DNA of 64,000 bases, taken from the NCBI GenBank assembly GCA_022414725.1, contig CM039466.1, positions 35,731,947-35,795,946 on the forward strand. The letters run 5' to 3'. The position numbers and the translations under genes are program-made. Every line of letters starts with the position of its first letter. Position 1 is the stretch's first letter. The notes under the pieces were generated by a model. It was given only the letters and a program-made list of their open reading frames with translations, did no database searches and was not told where the DNA came from. This DNA comes from Microglena sp. YARC (taxonomy: Eukaryota; Chlorophyta; Chlorophyceae; Chlamydomonadales; Chlamydomonadaceae). This document shows positions 41,435-51,500 of this stretch, one piece after another.

Positions 41435-44015
41435 TCAGGCCTTCTTCTCCTTCTCTAGATGCTCCTCCACAAAGTCAAGAATTGCTTTAGAGTTCCAGGA
41501 CTCAATTCGGACGATCTCTGATGATCCATCTGCTCTAGTCAGCTTGAGATGAGCCATGTTGTTTTCCTTTACAACAGACTCAAGCGTGGGGAACTTGTCC
41601 GCATGATTGGCAAGGAACTTCTTAATTTCAGGGTATGGCCTGCAGTTTTCAGCGGCCCCACAAGTTAGTGCAGCGGAAGTCTCGATGTTCACGGTAGTGC
41701 TTAGGGACCACAAAAAATAGCCAGCTGAGAATAGCTCAGAAAATTTCAGAATCTGCCTGCTCCCCAAGTATCCATCTGCCTGTTCAGCTGAAATTTCTAG
41801 GCAAGAAGGGGGAGTATTGGATATTGTGTGTTGACACGGGATGACAAGTTGAAAAACCGTCTAGGAATGAGGGCTGGTTGGCTTTCATCCAGTGCAACCT
41901 TCAATCAGTTTAGAAATACAACAGATTTTGCGACCCCAATCTCAAATTATTTCCCAACACCCAGATGAGAGAATGCCCAACCCAGCCCCATGGCAGATTT
42001 ACTATATTTATCCCACAGAACGATTTGTCCAGAACATGATCACAGGAAAATAACAAATCCTAGGCGTCGCAAGTGAAAATTGACGAAGAGAGTTGGCTAT
42101 CGGAGCGACAGGTGGCAACGGAATCGAAGTGCAGCAGACCGAAGCCAGGGTTTACGAGACAGTTAGGGCCATTGGCTTCGTGTCAGGGGAAGCTTCGTGT
42201 GGTCGGAAGGATGGACAAGCAGACAGTAGGGTGATCCTGGGGGCTCCCGCTTTTCAGAAGGGGGGGCTCTGTCAAAAACCTGCTAGAACAGAACATACTC
42301 TGGAATATTGACTTTGGCCTCTAGTGGACAGTGTGAGGTTCATAGCCAGGGATGCCGGCAATTAGCTTAGCGCTTCTACATACCAACTCTGACCTCCCCC
42401 CCCACACACACACATCCACACACATACCCATCCTGACCCTTCTTCCCCCCACACACCACCACACACACACAAACCCTAATCGACAGTGTGAGGTGGATAG
42501 CCAGGGATGCCAGCATTGAGCTTAGCGCTTCTACATACCAACCCTGACTTCTCCCACCACACCCACATCCACTCCCACATACCCACCCTGACCCTCCCCC
42601 CCACACACCACCACACACACTCACAAACCCTAATGGACAGTGTGATGTTGATAGCCAGGGATGCCGGCATTTAGCTTAGCCTTTCTACACACCATCACTG
42701 ACCTCCCCACACAAACACAAATTCACTCCCCCCCCGACTCTGACCCTCCCCCCACACACACACCCCATCCACAAACAAACAAAACCCTAATGGACAGTGT
42801 AAGGTGGATAGCAAGGGATGCCGACATTGAGCTCAGCGCTGCTGCATGCTGGCTCATTCTAAAATCTCAGGCAGAAGTCCCAGAAACAAGTGTAAGGCAA
42901 ACGTAGATATGACAGTTGTCACGCCCAGTGCGGGCTTGGAACACCGTGCTCAAATCATAAACCGGCTTTTTGGATCCTACTACCATACCACATGACTAAA
43001 GCTGACCATGATTTCACAATGTGACTTGAAAATCTGTTTAGACATTGGAGGCCCTGGCAAAATCAGGGATAAGCCCCTAAGTCCCCACACCCACCACCCA
43101 CCCACACCAATGTTGCAAGAAGAATAAAGGCTTCAATGCAGTGAGGAAGGAGTGGATAATTTGCCCCTCTCCCCATTGTGCATAAGGGATACAGATTTTA
43201 AGGCAGGCAGCGTTTTTCATTTCAGCTACAAGCTACAGCTTCTAGCCAGCTCTCCTGGCTGGCTATTCAGCCAAAGCTAACGCAACCTAGTGTGTCTGGA
43301 AGCTGACAGAATCCGCTGTACAGAACTGTCGAAATCTTGGGGCTTAGCCCAGTGGCTGGCTTAGGGGTCTGCTCAGCAATATTTCCAAAAGGAGTTCGCG
43401 GAAGCTGCTGCTTGTAGCTGAAAAGAAAAGGCAGTAGGGAAGAGGGAGAAGCACAGTCCTGAGCCACTGAGGATGTCAGCACTCCGCGCATCCTCCCACC
43501 TACTTCCACAAGCCCTGACTCAGCCCTGACTGAAAGTCTTTATCAGTTTCATGTGTTGTGTACCGGTAGGCTCTTTTAGACACCAAATCTGTATTTTGAT
43601 CTTTCATTGAGTTTGGGCCAGTCCATTACAGCCTTTCTTCCTACCCAAGACTCAGAGCACACCACTATCACCAGATCTGCATGGGACGCTTACCTCTGAC
43701 TGTCAGGGCATCTGATTAGCGTCGCCTCCACAAATTTGTCAGTCTCCACCGCTACGCAGCACTGCTTGCACTCACTGTACAACTCGGCATCTTTCAGGAC
43801 ATCATTCAGAGTCTCGCAATCCGAGCAGCTAGCTCCGCCAGTGAACCTGCATGCATAATAGGCTGGATTTGATGAACGGGTCTCAACCCAATAGGAACAA
43901 TCGGGAAGCGATCAACCCACCCCCATTGTCTGCATTGTTCAGTCTCCGCGGAGAACGCTAGGCCAGCAGAGGCCAGGATAACTGCTATTTGAATTGCGGT
44001 TATAGAGGGAATCAT
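41435..44015 (-). CDS. Sep15/SELENOF-family ER protein without Sec
   Basis: Homologue of the 15-kDa selenoprotein, a thioredoxin-fold ER protein that binds UDP-glucose:glycoprotein glucosyltransferase and serves glycoprotein quality control. Exons (minus): 44015-43921, 43846-43694, 41639-41435, GT-AG, 150 residues (human about 165). Signal peptide at residues 1-23 (IAVILASAGLAFSA). Cys-rich UGGT-binding part: QCRQWGF, CSDCETL, SECKQCC, matching the animal pattern CRELGF, CSSC, CRGCC. Redox position: animals have CGU (U = selenocysteine); here the aligned residues are CPD in IRCPDSQRPYPEIKKF, codons TGC-CCT-GAC. Then YPEIKKFL, IESWNSKAILDFVEEHL. No KDEL-type tail. An upstream in-frame ATG (44282) exists, but 44015 gives the canonical signal peptide. 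The 2-kb second intron holds repeats. Confidence 0.9.
42340..42850. repeat. About 120-150-bp tandem array in Sep15 intron
   Basis: Four units share AGCCAGGGATGCC(G/A)GCATT, AGCTTAGCGCTTCTACATAC and C/A-rich tracts (ACACACACC). Confidence 0.9.
43211..43430. mobile_element. TIR element A5 in Sep15 intron
   Basis: Inverted ends TTTTTCATTTCAGCTACAAG and (reverse complement) CTTTTCAGCTACAAGCAGCA; CTTCTAGCCAGCT inside. About 220 bp, no coding capacity. Confidence 0.7.
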
Positions 44016-45168
44016 GGAGATAACGTAGGAGGGTCGATTAAGCTCGAGTACGGATAGCTGTCGCGTATAAGAACTCGTGAGAAAGTGAAAGTAACGTTGT
44101 TTGAGTACCAAAGACAGCGAGGTCTTGCATTTTCTGTGTGAGAAACGTGTGAGAAAACTCCCAGGAGATGGGGGCAGATTGGGACGTTCATCAGGGTATC
44201 CAGGGGTCCATCGGGGGGTCCATTGCGTTGCAGGACTCAACGTGGGGAGGGTCCGTAGACCAGAAGAAATGGTCTGTTGCATCGCAGAGCATTCGGGGTC
44301 CTCCTGAAGTTCCCTGGTGTGGAGTCCTCACTGAGGACCTGTCATAGAATGAGGAGCTTACAGTCAACACAGACTCTAAGGATGCTGGATGCACTAGCAC
44401 TGGATGCACTGGATGCTGGATGCACTAGCAGTTTGCTGGAATTCGTGCTCATTTTGATTACGTAGTCTACCAGCCTTCAGACTGCTTGCCGCCTGCGGGT
44501 GGAGTAAGCATGGGTAGCATAAACACCGCTTATCCACACTCCTCAGTACAGCATGTAATCACAGGGCTGTAGACAGTTTCAAGACGTGTCCAGGAAATCC
44601 AACAGTTAATAATACATGCACAGTACGCCTTATTACAAAATGTGAGGTTGAGGGGGCCAGCCCATTTGCTTGCACTAGGGCCAACCACCCAGCTGTTAGC
44701 TAGTGCATCCTTGGATTCTCTTTTTTCACTTCTATGACCACACTTGGACTTAAGAGACCTTGTACCCTTACACTAGCGGACAAAGTCCACTCCCACACCA
44801 TCACTAGCTTTCAGAGTATTTTACAGTGTAGACGTTTTATGGAAGCACACCCCGGGACGATACCACACAGACTGTGCCCCCCTCAGTTTTAGTCTTGCCA
44901 GCTGCATTGTGTTGGTGCTTCCTAACCGGGGTGAAAAAACCCTGTATTAAGTTGCAACTGGCATAATGTGGCCACGATGCCTGACGGCGTCAGGCATCGG
45001 TGGTGATTATTTTTGAATGAGGTGCCCCTACGGTGACTATAGGTAGCTCAGGCTTACGCTATGGTGTCCTTAACTTCACGTCCTGAGTAAACGGTATTAC
45101 ACGGATGTAACAATTTCAATTTCAATTTCAACAAATACACATGAGGTCTATTTTTTGGTGATGCGATC
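44016..45168. other. Flank of Sep15 gene, no further gene
   Basis: Presumed promoter upstream of 44015. A GGATGCACTAGCACT minisatellite at 44380-44430; an inverted relative of the 21.88/38.26-kb repeat at about 44470-44515; interspersed repeat B at 44632-44695. Confidence 0.45.
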
Positions 45169-45583
45169 AGGGGGGGGGGGGGGGGGGGGGCAAAAAAAAG
45201 TGAAACACACCATCACACAAAAAAGTGCTGAGGTATCCTTCTGCAGACCCCCCCCCCCCCCCCGGCTCCGGAACCCACTGTACAGCCACTATCTCAGCAA
45301 CCACTTAGTGTTAAGGTGTCTAATTAGGCTCATTTTACAGGTTTTTTAAAGGCCTATCCATTGAGGTTGGTCTAGAGACCATTGGGAATGTTTGAAATAT
45401 AGAAAATCATCATCATCATTGCTACATTGTTTGGGTGGGGCTTGGGGGTCAGTCAGTCAGTCAGTCAATAAAAAAGCCAGTAAAAAAAGGCAGTCATAAA
45501 AGTCAGTAAAAAAAAGCAGTGAACTACCATGAGGTCTCGCTCTGTACGTCGTTGTACACATGTTGGTTAGGGCGTTGTGTGTG

Positions 45584-45643
<60 letters not shown>

Positions 45644-45900
45644 ATGGACCCCCCCCCCCCCCCCTCCCTCCTCTGCCCTGGGCATAATATTTGGTGGATC
45701 TCTACCCCAATAGCATAAACAGACTGGTATTGAGTAGAGGTACACTTGGAGGAACACCCTACTTCCACTCCATGTCATTCTGAGGGGTAGAAAAAGTGCC
45801 TGGAAAGTACCTAATTTTTTGAAAATTCCAGATTTTTCCCATGACCCCCCCCCCCCCCCCCGCGGCCCCAAACTTCGGAGGACCAGCACGTTTTTTTCTA
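45169..45900. repeat. Cluster of homopolymers and (GA)n
   Basis: G-run 45169-45190, C-run 45249-45263, (GA)n 45585-45640 followed by a C-run, and a C-run at 45846-45861. (CAGT)n near 45452-45467. No gene seen. Confidence 0.85.
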
Positions 45901-47575
45901 CTGGGCCAAATTAAGAGATAAAAACGGATTCTTCATCCTCTTAGTGATATCTTCAAAGTTGGGTGATGGTGTCATTTTGGTTCGAAGTTGCCCCCCCCTT
46001 GGATGCGATAGTTTTTTTTTGCTTTCAATTGAGAAGTGTTTTTCAGCCGACAGTGGGCTGCTCACCGTCTTCCGATACCAAGTCCCCCTGTGCGATAGCC
46101 GAGGTACGATAGTGTTGTGTCGAGGCGTACCCCTTCCACGGAACGGAACTTGTCCCCCACAGTATTTCTGCAGAGTCCACCTCAGCATTCCCAAGTAGTC
46201 CACTTCACCCCTGACTTACCGCCCCCCTGGTGTCCACATCAGCATTTCCCCGTCGCCTGCCGCACCTTGGACACTGTCCGACACAGTCTGGCGCAACAGT
46301 CCAACAGTCGGCAGCAGTTGGTAACCAATCCGGGGAAGGCCTACTAAAGGACTAAAGGCTTATGTAAAGCCAAGTTATACTACTATGATTAGGAATCTAG
46401 TGGCTGCGCAGCCATGGCTGGGCACCTTTGAACACAGAAAGCAGGGTATTGTTACCCTGTCCCTAAAGATTCGCCACGTTGGCAGATTCGAAGATTCGCC
46501 CAGGTATAGGTGGCAGGCTTCCGCCACGTGTTAGATTCGCAGATTCGCCCAGGTGGCAAGCCAATGTTGGGAGATATTATCGCGGGGCAGCCTTGTGCGG
46601 TGCGCGTGACCGTGTTTCCGCACTGTCGCAGCTACAAATGCTCAAAATTAATTGTTTCCGATTAGCAGCTCGAGAGACCCTTGCACGCAGAGGAAAATCG
46701 GGATCATCTGGGTCATATCATACTGTCGGTTAGGCTTGGCTGTCAGTTGGGAAAATCGCGCACCCGATATTGTGCAGCGCGATACTTCATGTTTTCATTA
46801 CCTCCCAAAAGTGGAAACCTAAGCATCACGCTTGCCATATACTTGTTTATGCCCCCACAAAGACACATAGGCATCGCGCTGCCAGAGACTTAATGTTTAT
46901 GTCAAAATCCTTGTCAAAGAGGCTGCCCTGCCGCCTGCCGGTAGCTAACTAGAACGCGAAACTATTCATCGGCGTACAGTTCTCCTCAGATTTTCTCCTG
47001 GTTCCTCCTGTTACCTACTACCAACTGCACCACAATAAGGTTTTTCAGCTTTTGCTAGTTATAAAAGCAATCCAGCGAAACCCAGCGGCTAAGACAAGCG
47101 GAAAGGATAGAACGACCGTGCCTGGATGGTTGGACAAAAGCAGGCCAGAAGAAAAAGCCAAGCATCTCCCACATCGACCCACATAATGCACGTCTGCTCA
47201 CGCGCTCGCCCTGTGCAATCAGGTAGGCCACTGAAACCTTGGAGCTATTAACCTTCAGCTTGAGGTGTGTCAAGTGCGAAATCTTTTTCCAGACAGCTTG
47301 TCGGTGGAGACAGCAAGGTTGTTGACAATTTCAGTGTCCGACTCAGAACGGGAAACTCTGAGCAGCAACGATGTGCGATCTGGTGTCGCGTACAGATGCC
47401 TAGTTTCTTCCACAGAGTTGTATAGTTTTTGTAGGTTTTTCCGAGAGCACTCGAACGGTTTCAATTCTCGATGCTCGGATGCTTGCGATGTTACACTTTC
47501 GAGAGCAGTCGTGCTGAATTTTTATGCTGCAACTGCGATAAGGCCCTCTTTTTGTGTCCCTGCCCTCGGTTTTAG
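45901..47575. other. No gene assigned
   Basis: A GATTCGCC repeat lies at about 46469-46550. A plus-strand open stretch at about 47265-47575 and an overlapping minus-strand one (47464-47270) have no ATG and no homology that I recognise. Either could be an exon of the gene to the right, but I cannot show it. Confidence 0.35.
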
Positions 47576-47830
47576 GGCTGGTTGGGGTGGGGGGTGTGTG
47601 TGGGGGGGGTAGACGCCAGATGGGGGGGCAGGGGGGGGGGTGGGGGTGGGGGGTGGGGGGGGGAGGATAATGCAGGTGGATGGTTGTTGGGTAGTGGGAG
47701 TGGGGAGTGGACAAGAACACGATGGAAGGAGTGGGTAGGTGGTGTTATAGGGGATAGGGACCACATGGCCGCGTCATTGCCCCTCATGGTGGTGGCAGTT
47801 GGCTGAGGGGGTGATAGGGCGGTGCAGATG
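47576..47830. repeat. G-rich low-complexity DNA
   Basis: GGGGGTGGGG tracts; no gene. Confidence 0.8.
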
Positions 47831-47919
47831 ATGGGTAAAGGACTTGTTCTGTGCACCTGTGTGTTGTGCTTCTCACATGCATGGATGTGTGTGTGTGGGT
47901 TGGTGTGTGGCTGTGGGTC

Positions 47920-48175
47920 TACCCCCCCCTGTGGGTCTACCCCCTACAAGAAGCACCATCTGCCACGGAGCTGGAGAAATAGAGAGGCTCCCCCAACCAT
48001 GTCCAGATCCATCTCCACCCACCTCCACACGCCTCCACCCACCCCATCTCTAACTCTCTCCCCCCCCACCCCTCTCCCCTCCCTTTCCCTTCACGGCCCA
48101 CCCAGACATCTTCACCTGCCCGCTACCCCGGACAAGAAGTACCATCTGCCAGGCAGCTACAGTGTTCACTGAGCA
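47920..48175 (+). repeat. Two copies of an exon-like KK(H/Y)HLP core
   Basis: Near 47940-47980 and 48125-48170 the plus strand reads STPYKKHHLPRSWR and ATPDKKYHLPGSYS; between them lie C-rich introns. The second copy runs to a stop. Probably an exon of the gene that includes 48267-48365, duplicated in tandem. Exact ends cannot be set. Confidence 0.5.
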
Positions 48176-48266
48176 GCCCCCTACCAGCCCCCCTACAAGC
48201 CCCCCAACCAGCCCCCCAACCAGCCCCCTACAGCCCCCCCTTCCACCCCCCTGCACAAGTGTGCAG

Positions 48267-48365
48267 TACATCGAGGATCAGGAGCTCAATTGCCTGGCAG
48301 ATCAAATTAAGAATGCAGAAGATCACTTCAAGAAGCTTTTCCAGACTGGGCGTAGAATGCCATCA
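48267..48365 (+). CDS. Exon of an unrecognised gene
   Basis: Acceptor GTGTGCAG|TAC preceded by a C/T-rich tract, donor TCA|GTAAGA; 99 nt, phase 0 at both ends. Encodes YIEDQELNCLADQIKNAEDH then FKKLFQTGRRMPS, a charged amphipathic helix. I do not recognise the family. It is not low-complexity and has good splice sites, so a real exon is likely. Confidence 0.6.
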
Positions 48366-48379
48366 GTAAGATACACATG

Positions 48380-49070
48380 CTGGGGTTGAGGGGTGAAGGC
48401 TTGAGGGGTGGAGGGGTGGGTGTGTGGGGGAGGAAGGGTGGACGGGTGGGGGGGAGTAGGGGTGGAGGGGAGGGAGGACGGGTGGAGGGAAGGAGGGGTG
48501 GAGGGAAGTAGGGGAGGGGGGATGAGGGGTGGGAGGGAGGGAAGTAGGGGAGGGGGGATGAGGGGTGGAGGGGTGGGGGGAAGGAGGGGAGGAGGGGTGG
48601 TGGGGGAGGGGAGGAGGAAGGGTGGAGGGGTGGTGGGAGTAGGGGTGGAGGGGAGGGAGGACGGGTGGATGGAAGCAGGGGAATTGGATGAGGGGTGGGG
48701 TGGAGGGAAGTAGGGGAGGGGGATGAGAGGTGGAAGGGAGTAGGGGAGTAGGGTGGAAGGGAGTAGGGGTGGAGGGGAGGAGGGATGGAGGGGTGAAGGG
48801 GTGGAGGGGTGAAGGGGTGGAGGGGAGGAGGGGTGGAGGGGGGAGGGAGGGGGGAGTAGGGGTGGAGGGGAGGGAGGACGGTGGAGGGAGGAGGTGTGGA
48901 GGGTAGGGGGAGGGGGAATGAAGGGTGGGGGGGTGAGGGGCGAGGGAAGGAGGGGTGCAGGGAGAATGGCAGGGAGAGAGAGGGTGGGTGGGTGGGTGGG
49001 TGGAGGGGTGGAGAGAAAAATAAAAGGGCAGGAGAGAGGGGTGGGGTGGGGGTGGGTGGGGTTGGCGAGG
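48380..49070. repeat. GGGGTGGAGGGG minisatellite
   Basis: G-rich units of 10-25 bp (GGAGGGGTGGAGGGGAGG). Long Pro/Ser/Leu minus-strand frames here are artefacts. Confidence 0.9.
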
Positions 49071-49837
49071 GATGTACACAGCCATCAGTGCGACGCACAT
49101 CCATGGTGGGGGTGGAGGGGCTGGAGGGGAGAGGCAGGGGAGGATGGAGGATAGAGGGGTAGAGGGAGAAGGGCAAGGGAGAGAGGGGGGAGGGATGGAG
49201 GGAAACATGTCAGGTGAGGGAAAGTGGGCGAGGTGGACGTGGGGGTGGGGTGGGGTAGGGGTGGGCGAGGGATGTACACAGCCATCGGTGCGACGCACAT
49301 CCTAGTGGGGGTGGGGGGGTGGGGGGGGGATGGGGGAGGGGTGTAGAGAGAAGGGCAAGGGAGAGAGAGGGGGGGGATGGAGGGGTGGAAGGGCAAATAT
49401 AAGTTAGGAAGGGAAGTGGGGTGGGTGGAGTGGGGTGGAAGTGGGGTGGAGGGGGTGGGTGGGGGAAGCGACACTGAGCTCGTTTGAATGCCATATCAGT
49501 GGATAGAGACGAGATGGGAGGGGGGAGGGAGACAGGGCAAGGGGAGAGAGAGGGGGTTGGATGGAGGGGTGGTGGAGGTTGGGGTGGGGGGGACATACCC
49601 AAGCCATGGATCAAGAACTCAGAAACATGGTGGGGGATGGCATGGGATAAGGGCGGTAGAGGAAAGAGGGGTTGGAGGGAGTGGAAGGAAGCCTGTGTGT
49701 CGGTGATGGTGTGTGTGTGTGGAGGTGGGGGGGGGGGCATACCTCAGGCATTGGTATGCGAAACACTGGTGGGGACAGGCTATGGGAGAAGGGCGGGAAG
49801 GAAAGCGGGTTTAGCGGAGGGAGGGCTGTGTGTGTGA

Positions 49838-49872
<35 letters not shown>

Positions 49873-50440
49873 TACAGCACACATTTGTATTAGACAACAC
49901 ACCACCTTTGGTGGGGACGGGGCAGTGGGAGAGGGGCGGGAAGGAGAGGGGTTAGGGAGGGAGGGGCTGCGGGTGGGTGGTGTGGGGGGTGCTACCAGTC
50001 CAGTAGTATCGCGACCAGCACATGGGTGGGCTTGGAGGCAATGGAAGAAGTCAGGGGAGGAAAGCGGCGTTAGGGGAGGGAGGACTGTGTGTGTATGTAG
50101 TGTGTAATTGTGGATGGGCGGGGGGGTACCTACGCATGGTCCAGACTTATTGATACCGGGACACACACCATCGGGTGGGGAGCGGGTTGCATGGGAGAAG
50201 GGACAGACAGGCATGGGAAGTTTTGGGAGCGGAGGTCCCTGGTGTTCCCGTTGTGTCCGTTTTATGTATTTTTGTTGTGATTGGTGTGTCGGGGGGGGGG
50301 GGGGGGGGGCCATAACACCCATCGCCATTAGTTTCGAGAACCAAATTCGTGTGGGACGGGGCATGGGAAGAGAGGGCCGGAGGAAAGGGGTTAAAAGAGT
50401 GGAGGGAAGGGGGCCTGGTGGCTGAAGGGGTTGGGGTTGA
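49071..50440 (+). repeat. Array with conserved spacers and variable short cores
   Basis: Nine cores of 20-35 bp, near 49080, 49280, 49485, 49605, 49745, 49875, 49995, 50145 and 50320. Most are flanked by an AG on the left (TACACAG, CCTCAG, ATACAG, ACCAG) and GTGGGG on the right, like micro-exons in G-rich introns. The first two cores are alike (CCATC(A/G)GTGCGACGCACATC); later cores differ although their spacers (GGGAGAAGGGCGGGAAGG) stay similar. No continuous frame could be confirmed. Confidence 0.6.
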
Positions 50441-50500
50441 GGGTGAGTACTTATTTGTAAGTGGGTGTGTTCTTGATTCAAGGTGTTTGGTGAGGTGGTA

Positions 50501-51500
50501 NNNNNNNNNNNNNNNNNNNNNNNNNNNNNNNNNNNNNNNNNNNNNNNNNNNNNNNNNNNNNNNNNNNNNNNNNNNNNNNNNNNNNNNNNNNNNNNNNNNN
50601 NNNNNNNNNNNNNNNNNNNNNNNNNNNNNNNNNNNNNNNNNNNNNNNNNNNNNNNNNNNNNNNNNNNNNNNNNNNNNNNNNNNNNNNNNNNNNNNNNNNN
50701 NNNNNNNNNNNNNNNNNNNNNNNNNNNNNNNNNNNNNNNNNNNNNNNNNNNNNNNNNNNNNNNNNNNNNNNNNNNNNNNNNNNNNNNNNNNNNNNNNNNN
50801 NNNNNNNNNNNNNNNNNNNNNNNNNNNNNNNNNNNNNNNNNNNNNNNNNNNNNNNNNNNNNNNNNNNNNNNNNNNNNNNNNNNNNNNNNNNNNNNNNNNN
50901 NNNNNNNNNNNNNNNNNNNNNNNNNNNNNNNNNNNNNNNNNNNNNNNNNNNNNNNNNNNNNNNNNNNNNNNNNNNNNNNNNNNNNNNNNNNNNNNNNNNN
51001 NNNNNNNNNNNNNNNNNNNNNNNNNNNNNNNNNNNNNNNNNNNNNNNNNNNNNNNNNNNNNNNNNNNNNNNNNNNNNNNNNNNNNNNNNNNNNNNNNNNN
51101 NNNNNNNNNNNNNNNNNNNNNNNNNNNNNNNNNNNNNNNNNNNNNNNNNNNNNNNNNNNNNNNNNNNNNNNNNNNNNNNNNNNNNNNNNNNNNNNNNNNN
51201 NNNNNNNNNNNNNNNNNNNNNNNNNNNNNNNNNNNNNNNNNNNNNNNNNNNNNNNNNNNNNNNNNNNNNNNNNNNNNNNNNNNNNNNNNNNNNNNNNNNN
51301 NNNNNNNNNNNNNNNNNNNNNNNNNNNNNNNNNNNNNNNNNNNNNNNNNNNNNNNNNNNNNNNNNNNNNNNNNNNNNNNNNNNNNNNNNNNNNNNNNNNN
51401 NNNNNNNNNNNNNNNNNNNNNNNNNNNNNNNNNNNNNNNNNNNNNNNNNNNNNNNNNNNNNNNNNNNNNNNNNNNNNNNNNNNNNNNNNNNNNNNNNNNN
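50501..51500. other. Assembly gap, 1000 N
   Basis: Exactly 1000 N placeholder. Confidence 0.99.

Noticed and set aside
41600..43700. In-frame TGA selenocysteine codon in the Sep15 homologue
   Set aside because: At the splice junction the aligned codon is GAC; TGA occurs only out of frame.
47265..47612. Plus-strand ORF of about 115 residues as a gene
   Set aside because: No ATG, no recognised homology, and the C-terminal part is G-rich low-complexity sequence.
48328..49298. Pro/Ser/Leu-rich minus-strand frames of about 300 residues
   Set aside because: Low-complexity complement of a GGGGTGGAGG minisatellite, with no splice or homology support.
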